Notes under the pieces: generated by a model
Told to the model about the DNA's origin: nothing
Seen by the model: only the letters and a program-made list of their open reading frames with translations
Database searches by the model: none
Part shown: one piece after another, positions 32,403-42,500 of the stretch
How the letters are laid out: the number at the start of each line of letters is the position of its first letter
Numbering within the stretch: the stretch's first letter is position 1
Translations under genes and position numbers: made by a program
Source: Dysidea avara
Taxonomy: Eukaryota > Porifera > Demospongiae > Dictyoceratida > Dysideidae
Length of the DNA: 64,000 nucleotides
Direction: 5' to 3'
Assembly (NCBI RefSeq): GCF_963678975.1
Contig: NC_089278.1
Span: 12,055,479-12,119,478 of the forward strand

Positions 32403-34383
32403 GGAAGCCTCGACTAAATGTACAACTGATGAATGAACAGACCATGTCTATTGAGTTTGTCCCCTCAAGAACTAAAGTAGAACAGTTGAAGACTGAGATA
32501 GAACAGAAAGAAACTATTCCACTTGATGAGCAGACGCTTATACATGAAGGAGTTGTACTAAAGGAAGGATTTCTGTTGTCTAAATACAACATACAGGAAG
32601 GGTCTAAACTTCGCTTAGTACGCAAGATCAAAGGAAGTAAGATTGTATACTTCATAGTTCTATATTATGAAATATCAGACATTTGGGACATGTTAGTTAT
32701 GTTTGAAGATATTTTTCAACTGTCAGTTAACAAGCTTCTTCAAAATGTAATTGACTTCGGTATTTTCAGAAAAAAATCTTATTATATGTCTTACAAGCAC
32801 CACAAAATCACCAAATAAACATTTGGATAAAAAGGGTATTTTATAGAAATTTCAAAGTTTCTCTACCATTGAATGATATGTTGACATGTTGTACACACAC
32901 CCATACAGTTACTATTTGTGTTGTATTTATTTGTTTTCATCTTGTCAAATAGTGTTTCAAATATTCATCAAAACTCTCACTGGGAAGGTGATCATTTTGG
33001 ATGTGAGGGATGCAGACACAATCAGGGATGTAAAAGCCAAGTTACAAGATAAGGAAGGTGTCTCACCTGACCAACAGAGACTGTTATTAGCAGGCAAACA
33101 GTTAAAAGATGAGTGCACACTTCACCATTATAACATTCGTGAAGAGTCTGCTGTGGACCTGATCAAAACTGGTAAGTATATTCCAACCTATTGGGTTAAC
33201 TGTCATTTTTACAGGTGAGCAGTTTTCTGCAGATACTGCTTGTGCATTGCTTGCAAGAATTGGGCTACAGGAAAAACTGATCAGTGAACTGGAGAACAAG
33301 ACTACTCCAACTCAGCAACTTCAACCACCAAGTCAAGAAATGGAAAGGCAAAAGAGAGAAAATGATAGACTACAACAAGAACTTAAGAAAACAAATCAAC
33401 ATTTACAACAACTACAAACAAAGGTACAGCATTTAGAGAATGAAACTCGACAGCAATTTGCAAGGTTTCAAAATACGATCGACAAACAAGTGGATAATAA
33501 CCAATCAGTACATGCTCATTGTAACCACTTGGAGAATACGGTGATACAGAGTCTACTGGATAGGATTGAATCACTTGAAGGTGCAGTCCAAGCAGTAGAA
33601 CGATTGTGGGTAGTTTCACGAGAAGAAATCAAAATCTCTGACACCATTTTAGGTACTGGAGGATGGGGTTGTGTTAAGGTAGCCTTTTATCGCGGACGAA
33701 GAGTTGCTGCAAAGGTTATGCACAGGAATATTGTATCTCCCCACTACAAGGGACTGTTTGAAAAAGAAATGAAAATCTCTGCACGTTGCATGCATCGCAA
33801 TCTTCTCGAGTTTATTGGTGCAGTACCGGATGATCCAGCTATAATATTAACGGAAGTAATGGATACTGACCTGAGAGAAGGTTTAACAAAGGGGAACGTA
33901 GCACCTAATCATATATACTCCATTAGTATGGATGTCAGTGCTGGCTTGCTGTATCTGCACAGTATCCGTCCACATCCTCTCATCCACCGAGATGTTAGTG
34001 CTCCTAATATACTCCTAAAATTTGTTGAAGGGACAGGATGGATTGCTAAACTATCAGATTTTGGTTCGGCTCAGTTTACCCACCTTGCTCAAACTGTTGG
34101 CCCAGGCTGTTTTGTGTACTCTGCTCCTGAAGTGCGACAGGAAAGCACTGCCTACATGCAGACAGTGAAGATCGATGTGTATAGCTATGGTGTATTGTTG
34201 ATAGAAATGTTAACTAGGGAAATACCGATTGGAAATCTTGATGCCTTATTGAGGTCCATCTGGTCAAGATGGCCTCGCTGTTCATCCCTGATTAACAGGT
34301 GTGTCAGTTATGACCCAAGCCAGCGACCATCGATGAAACAAGTCATTGATGAACTCAATGCTATCAGATATGAACTGCGGTAA
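32403..34383 (+). CDS. UBL-UBL-coiled coil-protein kinase
   Basis: Exons are 32403-32636, 32953-33171 and 33215-34383 (stop TAA), all joined in phase 1 with gtaag donors; the last intron is only 43 nt. The first exon is entered in phase 1, so at least one upstream exon is missing (candidate: 15685-15903). Exon 1 encodes a divergent UBL and exon 2 a good one ([11 protein letters not shown] ... [14 protein letters not shown]). Exon 3 has a coiled coil rich in Q/E/K (33265-33600) and then a complete kinase. The kinase shows GTGGWG loop, Lys in VAAK (33712), [12 protein letters not shown] (33985), DFG (34057), [14 protein letters not shown] and a C-lobe Arg in DPSQRPS. It resembles tyrosine-kinase-like kinases. 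The catalytic-loop lysine usual in Ser/Thr kinases is Ser here. UBL before coil before kinase reverses the IKK/TBK1 order. Confidence 0.85.
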
Positions 34384-34446
34384 TGTAATGTAACTAGTGT
34401 GTGTTTGTGTGTAGCTATAGTAAAGTGATAGCCAATTTATTTTTCA

Positions 34447-34452
34447 AATAAA
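34447..34452 (+). terminator. Poly(A) signal of the UBL-kinase gene
   Basis: AATAAA lies 63 bases after the stop codon. Confidence 0.6.
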
Positions 34453-35367
34453 GTAAAGAATATATTTATAGTGCTCTGATTATTGAGTTGGCCTATACAC
34501 ACACAAAATTTCCACTTTTTCCCTGTGCAAGTTTTGCAGAAATGTGCCTTTGTGCTATTAGAAAAGTAAAATTAAGACAAAAATATTCACAATGTTTAAC
34601 TAACTAGCTAGTGTGGTTTATAGATGAGGAGTTAGTGATATTAAATTTCCATTTTATCAATTCACAAAACAGTAACCTGCAGTTAGCTATAGGCAAGTAA
34701 CACCCCTGATCTATTTTTGAGTCTTTGAGTTTACTTGCAAGGATTCATAATCTTGTAAAAGTAATTACCAGAATATGGACTTCAGCACTGCTGCTAGAAT
34801 ATGTGTAGTTTGCTATTAGTTGCTACCAAGTGATTTGTATACATATATTATATTGTGTGGTGGTGCATGCCACCTTGGTACTCATAAAACTCCTGCATGA
34901 TGGTATAGTTCTGCATGTGCTTCAACTGTTGTTAGTTGTCGCGGTACATAACTTGTGCAGCAGCAGTTCATAAACACAATATAACGTAAAAAATTACAAA
35001 TTCAGCAACAATTGTTAAATACAATAACAAATGTATATTCATCTTGCAGATGATCAAAGTCCTATATAGGAATAATACATATAAATCAAGTTTATCACAG
35101 ATTAATTGTATAACAAGTTTCTATCCCAGCACATATAGGTAAATCAAAGAAAGCTACCACTAAGATAATTTATTACCATGACACCAACTAGAAATCCATG
35201 ATAGGAAAACTGCTTAATACGAAATTTTATGTATAGCTAGTAACTTTAAATGGTCTGTCTATGTATTGCAGTAAGGAAAGTCAAGGATTTTAAAAGCTAG
35301 TAGTCACAATAACAAGTACTTGAAGGATCATCACCTCAAGCATAAATTTAACTCCTATACTTTAGCC

Positions 35368-35695
35368 TAGGGATGCCGCAACATATGTCACATGTCATAG
35401 AGGTTTATGTCACGACATAAGTTTCACAACTGAAGCTGTTACTTATGAAACTGTGTAGATAGCTATATTGATTCAAACATGCAAAATTATCAACTTAAGC
35501 ATCAGCAATATTGTTAACTATGACATCAACAACCAACGTTGCTCATACTTATTTGTCAATTTTTTCTCATATTTATTGCATCAAATTTTGATCAAAATGA
35601 ATGGAAAAGTGTGCATGATTAGGAGATATTTATGTCACGACATAAAGAAGCCTATATCATATCATGGAGCTTTATGTCATGGCTATCGTGGCATC
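35368..35695. mobile_element. Probable MITE (ggatgcc ends)
   Basis: The left end agggatgccgcaac...tttatgtcacgacataa and the right end ...tttatgtcacgacataaa...cgtggcatcacta are related inverted blocks around a 200-bp centre. No clean target duplication was found, so the ends are approximate. Confidence 0.45.
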
Positions 35696-35779
35696 ACTAC
35701 AAAGTTTAGCCCATATAATTAGCAATAAGCCAGCATAACTAGAGTAGTAATTCAATTTGCACTTTAGGTGATTATCCTC

Positions 35780-36250
35780 TTTGTTCAAGTACTTTTTATT
35801 GTTATGCTTGTAAAATTCCTAATCTTTCCTTACATTTGCTTGTTATATCATTCAACTACTATAACTCTGCATCAAAAGAAAGAGTATTTGTGGTTATAAT
35901 TGTACAACAAAACAAGTGCCCCATTATTTATTGCTAATGAGCAATGTAGCCATTTACATAGTCAGCAAAAAAACACTAAGGAGGCCATGATGCATACATT
36001 GCTACGTCAAAATATCAAGCTTGTAGTCTTAGCTGCTGTTGAGTTATGCCTCCATCTGGTAGACAGGCACTTGTTTAGTCAGTCAGCCACTACATAAAAA
36101 ACACTTTTAAGATTTGTAGTAACCATTTCAGGTCTCAGATTTTGGACTGGATTATACCTAACCAAGGTGCCATGAAACAGTGAAGGAATTGTAAGGCCAA
36201 TATGTGTTTTTAAAAAATGAAAAGTGCAAACCTGCACAATATCATTATTG
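35780..36250 (+). repeat. Diverged R1 copy
   Basis: It retains caagtactttttattg, gcatcaaaagaaagag, the agtcttagctgctgttgagtt block and a trailing cagtcagccac, in R1 order, but with many differences from the other copies. Confidence 0.55.
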
Positions 36251-36330
36251 TACGTGTTCCTAAAGTTACTCATTCAAAAGTAAATAAATAATGCCTTGGA
36301 TAGCAACTGCAATGCTACATCTACCCTATA

Positions 36331-36493
36331 GCCGGAAAGTTGGCAAATTTGGCGAGTGAGTGGTGTTTCGTCAACTAAAATCCGCCAAATCATTTGTCCT
36401 GTATTAGCTCTACTAACAAATTTGCCAAATTTTTCTTGCCAAAATCCTATTGTGGCAAATTTGCCAAAGTTTCCTCCCACTGAACTTTCCAGC
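36331..36493. mobile_element. Mariner-type MITE, 163 bp
   Basis: The inverted ends are GCCGGAAAGTT and the complement of aactttccagc. TA flanks both sides (36329-36330 and 36494-36495). The interior repeats gcaaatttggc and its complement. It lies just downstream of the last exon of secreted-protein copy 1. Confidence 0.7.
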
Positions 36494-36540
36494 TATGCAT
36501 ATATGGTTCATCTATCTGAAAACGCTGCACCTTTAGACAT

Positions 36541-39500
36541 TCAACAAGCAGTCATCTGCTGTTTACCACATTTGGTAAAAAATCCCTCAGGTAAAATGTA
36601 ATCACCTGGAACCCTATGGAAAGTAACACACAAAAGCATTTTATAAACAGTTGTGACAGTCTACGCGAGTGCATGCATGCTGAAAATATTGTATGCATTC
36701 AAGAAGCTAGATAATGCCTTAAGAATCTGTTTCAAGCCCAGTCTGTGCATGAGTCCATTCTACAAATTACTTTACAATAATGTTGCATAATTGAAACAAT
36801 AACAATTGCATGGTTTTCACAGGCTCACAGAGCCTTCTATCCTGTACCCACTAATGATATAATATTTTCTCACACCTACATTGTATACCGTGTATGGTAA
36901 ATGGTAAACTCACTTAACTTGGTAAACAGACATACAGTTCAGATATTTTAACAAAAGTGTTGTTCAAATATTATTAGCTTCATGGTTAATGAACTTCAAA
37001 CGCACTTACTGGCCAGCATTAACAGCTGTGAGATAACAACATCCTAATTTGGTATCCACCCAATCAGCAACCTTCACAGAATATAACATACAGTATTTAT
37101 ATACATATGTGCGTAATTGATACTAAATATTATATAGTACCTTTTGCATTTTTTGTTTGTTTAGTGCTCAACATTTAGAGCACAACCTCTATTCAAACAT
37201 TAAAACCATCTCACAGAAAAGTCTACTGCTTAATAGAGCTTTATAGCTAGTTTTTTTTCTTTAATGATAAACTTATTATAATACCTGAAACAAGCTCCGT
37301 AAGTATACATCCATGTACACACTCTATTTTCAGGTAAGCATCAAACTGACTACTCTTATTACTATTATAATGATAGATGCACATAATTTAAAGTACAGTA
37401 TAGTTGGATGAGTTTAAACCCACAACTACAGTGGAGAGATTGTAACTAATAGGGGGAGGGGTGTTCATATAATTGAAAAGTTATATCAAAGACCCCTTCA
37501 TTTGTAAGCAGAATTTCATGCAATTACTCTAATAGAGAATACATCTGTTGATGAAATACTCTTAATTGAGCAGTCACATTTGCATTCAGATTGTTGACTC
37601 TCCACTGTAGTATAATGTGGACAATGTCAAAGAAATGTAGAACAGACCAGATGCAAGAAATATACATATTATATATGTCGAAGTCGCTAAATTACCAAAA
37701 GTTGTGGTTTGGATTTTAATAATTTCGGAAGCTTCTAATAATGATTCAATAACAAAATATCTTCACAACTTATGGCTCCAGCAGGCCTGCCTATAAAACA
37801 ATTTCTGAAAAAGAATTTTCTATTTGTAATATGACCAGATGTCTGTTATTGAGAGGCTCAACAACACATAATCTATACTATTACATTATTACATGTCTTG
37901 CAAGCGTATAATTTAAATAATGTAAGTAGCATCTATAAAAAACAGTTAAGCTGTGTAAAAGAGTGCAACTTTTAAACAAATCAATAATCAAAAAAGTTGT
38001 GAGAGTGCTCAAGAAATAGATGCAATGATGTTAATGTCAAAAATAATGCTATTGGTTGCTGTTTAATTGACAAGAGCCATTTCTTGGCTGCCACCTTTGA
38101 TTTCACTATGTCTACTTGAAGGCCACATTTTTTTCACATTTGCAATTGGTAGATTGATTTTCCGTGTTTTAAATTCTGAATGACTGTAGTCTGTAGATGG
38201 ATTAGCCATTGTTCTCAATCATCAAAGAAATTAGAGTACATAGTTAATATAGATACTGCGAAACCAAGCATGTGTAACAATTGATCGATTGAGATAATCT
38301 AATAGAATTTAACATGCATTGAGTAAACTAAGCTGCAGAATTTACCCTGTAGGTATGAGATTTTTAACATATTTTGTAAAGTATGTGAAGGCTGAAAATA
38401 AGAAAAATGATTTAGTTACACATATCTTGGAAATTGCTTGGAAAGTTTTGATGATGTATGTGAACTGCTCTACCTAGTAGGCAACCCCATTGTATAAATT
38501 GGAGAAGAGAATACGGAGCTATAAATTTATTTCATGCATACAAACTCATTTATTTGTGGGTATTTTTTATGGTTCCAGCGATGAAAAGTAGATATATGAA
38601 TGATGGTAGCTATTACGACATAGCTGTGTGGGAAAATCCCTAGCACACCCGTTCAATGCCAAAGTAGGGATTTCGCAAATAGCTGCTATGTTGTAATAGC
38701 TACCATCATCCGTATCTCTTGTTTCACTACTTTCTATTGCTGGAACCCTACTTCATTTTAAAATAAATTGTACTATATAGTTTGTTAGCTTTTTTGTTAT
38801 AGCCACACAGCATAGCTGTGTATGGCTGTGACTGCTTTATTCAAGAGTCTCCCTGCTTGTCTCAAGTGAGCCACATAATTGAATAAGAGGTGTACATGTG
38901 GTTTTGCCATGTCTAGTTTTCTACAGCAAAACCAGAGCTGATTGCAGCTACATCAATAAAGGCATGCTGATTGAGTGTAGGTTAGAGACCTTGCACAAAG
39001 ATCCAAGGGCGTGGTCTCTAGCCGACTTAGAAAATGTATGTACTTTATATGGGCATATAGGTGGAGTCACTGTGGTACTGAAATTGTCACAATGTTAATC
39101 ACGGAAGATCCCCGTGGAAGACTGAATGTGCTTTTGTCAAAGTGTTGAAAAAAATTGAATCGCTTCCTTCACAAGTTAGACTTGGATCTGGCACAGCTAG
39201 GAAACGGCAGTGATCGATAATACGTAATGTCAAGCCGGGTTAGCGGTAGCCAGCCTGAGTTTGCCCATGACGTCACAGCAGTGTGAAGAACATCTGTGTC
39301 GAAGAAGCAGTTCGTGTGGATTTATACAATGGGAACGAGTTGTCACAAGTTGTGCCTTTAGTGGCGCCACAGTAGCATGAAGAACAGGCACGGTTTCGAA
39401 CAAGTTCTGATATGGACACACCCACACTACACATAGCACAAAATAACATCTCTACAAGGAAGAAGTCATAGTAAAGTCCTTCCATAGTTTAATAGAAGAC

Positions 39501-42500
39501 AAAAATAGTCTTAAAAACACTCTAGAAACAGATGGGCACTAAACAGAATTTTCCATAATATTTCTAGACCTCTCTGTTCATCATAACAAACGTGTGTACA
39601 ACAGTAGATTGTACCTCCCATAATCGAATTCTTTTAGGTATGCCTATAAAATGAATAGAGTGGTTAACCACATGTTGGCCTGGGTGACTGGTTTGTCCAC
39701 TGCAGGCTATCAGCCTGAATATGCTTGGAGGGAGCATTGCAAATCAATGATCGAAAGTGAGATTTGTGATGCTTGAGGTCTTTTCTGCTAGCAGGTTTTT
39801 AACCATTGTAAGAACCTGCTAGCAGGTCTCTTAGTGGATTTTAAAGACCTCATTACCCTCCCAAGATCAAAGCATATTATGCATACCATTTTCTAATTGA
39901 TATTTTTGAACTCCAGATACTCGGCCAATGGCTGTTCCACAACAACTAAAAATGCAACTATATATAGCATAGACTCTACACTGCAACAATACAAAACTTG
40001 TATAAATACAACAAACCATACAAAAACAAGCAAAATATAACACCACCACAAAGCACAAAAGCAAGTAGCAAAATAGATTAACAGTATAAATTTTACTGTG
40101 AAAGTCAATGATGTCTTGAAATATGAAAAAATTCCACCATGGATTATGTACAGGCTGCATTGGCAGTTAGACACTCTCCCTCACTATTTTTATTCTGAAC
40201 TCTGAATGTGAGCGGCCAAACCGGAGGGCAGAGTTAAGAGGAATTCCACCAATATATTGGTTGCAAAGCAGTGTTAGAAAGAGCGGTGTTCTGATTGTCA
40301 TGGGCATAACGGTCATTTAGGGGTATGGTTGGACCATGTGATCATTTTATAAGTGCAGTTACACATATCTACGTACACCACTTACAGTAGCTTAAGTGGT
40401 TTAAATAATTTCACTGTCTATAAATATGCTTCTCTAAGGAAAGTGCTGATGTGGAAAATTATTGCCTCAGTATGCATGAAGCAGAAGACGACTCATGTAA
40501 TTGAAGATAAAAGGAAAGACAAAGTGTAGAAAGTAGATGGTCTTCGGAACCAGAAAAGACACATGCCATTTGTGAGTTTGTTATTGTTGTGTGAAATGGT
40601 GGTTGTGAGCTGCTTTGTTTGGCCTGCTAGCTTTGTAAATGTGGTCTGGCTAGCAGGCAGGCGGATGGGAAGGTGGTTGGGCAGACAGGCGGGTGGACAG
40701 GCTGGCAGGTAAGTAAGCAGACCAAAAATCCAGTTTTAAATCAATATCTGTGTTTTCTTGTTTTAAATACTGGATTCGAAGTCACATGCATGAAGACTAT
40801 TCCATAAAAGTGATTTTCATCACTGACATAATTATGATGTTTCAACGATGGTCTTTAATTTAATTACAGCATTTTGGCAGTCCCCGTCATTTTAGGGGAA
40901 CCCTATAACTGTACTGTTTGATATAGGGCTGAAATGGATAGCAATTTTACAACCTGGATATCCTGAACAAATCTTTCCTATATAGGGATAGTGACATCCA
41001 TCATCACTCAGAGTTGGGGGTAACGAGTTACATTTGTAATGCGTTATGTAATAATATTACTTATGTTGTAATGAAGTAATATAACGCGTTACATGACAAA
41101 GTAACGAGTAATATATAACAGATATTACATTTGGAAATTGTAGCACGTTACTTCTTTGTAATGCGTGTTGTATCCAGCACGTGATTGGCTGCATTTTGGG
41201 TCCTGACAGCACTGAACATGGCTGTACAGGCAAGAACAAAGAGTGATAGTGTATGGGGAGTGCCCTTGAGACCAAGATACTACAACAAAGTATGTTTTTG
41301 AGGCTGAACTACACCAGAGAAACGAGTGCTGGAGCATGTATTTAGAAGGTTGGGCTTAATTTATAGAACAAACATAATATGTAATAATATTACTAGTTAC
41401 AGCTCTCAAAGTAACATGTAATATGTAACTAGTTACTATTTTTCTGGGAGTAATATGTAACTGTAACACGTTACATTGTACAAAGTAACTAGTAATATGT
41501 AACGAGTTACATTTTTAGAGTAGTGACCCCAACTCTGTCATCACTTACTATAAAAATACAGTATATTTTATTGTGAACATGCTAGTAGTACTTTAAAATA
41601 GAAACAAACATAACATTCGTATAAAAATTAAATTTGCAGTAATGTTAATTGTGGAAGCTAAGCATCAAGGAAAATTTGCCATAAAATTGCTTTAAAACTA
41701 TCATGATGACTATCCGGATAGTAAATTATTATCTGGATAATACGGATACATCTGTTTCAGCCCTAGTTTGATACACCCTGCATCCTCTGTTATTGGAAGT
41801 ATTACCATTGATAAACCCTTGGGGTTTATTGATGGTAGACTCCCTTGCATCAAAGGCATGAGCAAATTGCGTTCCCATGATATTGCCCGGGAAATATGTG
41901 AGTTAAACCCCAAGCGGCACCTTTGAATGCCCATTATATACACATGTGACTGGATTTAGCAAAATCAACCATATGGGCGCAAAAGCCAAAAGTGAGATAA
42001 CACCAGCATGAAGTTGTTGCACTATTAGGCTAACAATTTCCATATCAAACTCGCCTTCAACTTGCCAGGTCTGATTTTGGTGGACTGTTCTCTGGCGGCC
42101 TGTACAACCACACCAGACGTCTGTACAGGTCTGTGAACAACAGGGAAGTGCTTTGAGGGGTTCATACACTCTGGACAGACGAGCAGGGAGCTGAATGTGT
42201 GATGTATGTCTGTTTTGTGAGATCCCAGTCTATTTCCTGCCTCTGATAGGCTGTTTTGTGATCTGGTGCCTTCAGTTACCATTCTCGTCCATTTTGTAAT
42301 CTATTTCTTGCCCACCCCACCACTCCCCACCCCCCACCACTTTTGAGGACCCATGATATAGCAACACTGGTGAAAAAACCTATCTAAAATGGCGGGATCT
42401 CTACAGGGATTACCTTGGCCACTAGCTGCTCTTAAAGGTTGTGAATTGCTCCATCTTTGCTCAAAAATCCATACGTGTAGCTGCCAAGGCTGGTGAGTAA

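Noticed and set aside
41903-42282. Minus-strand frames with CPECMN-like words
   Set aside because: They lie inside a transposon with inverted ends and resemble no transposase; coding status unsupported.
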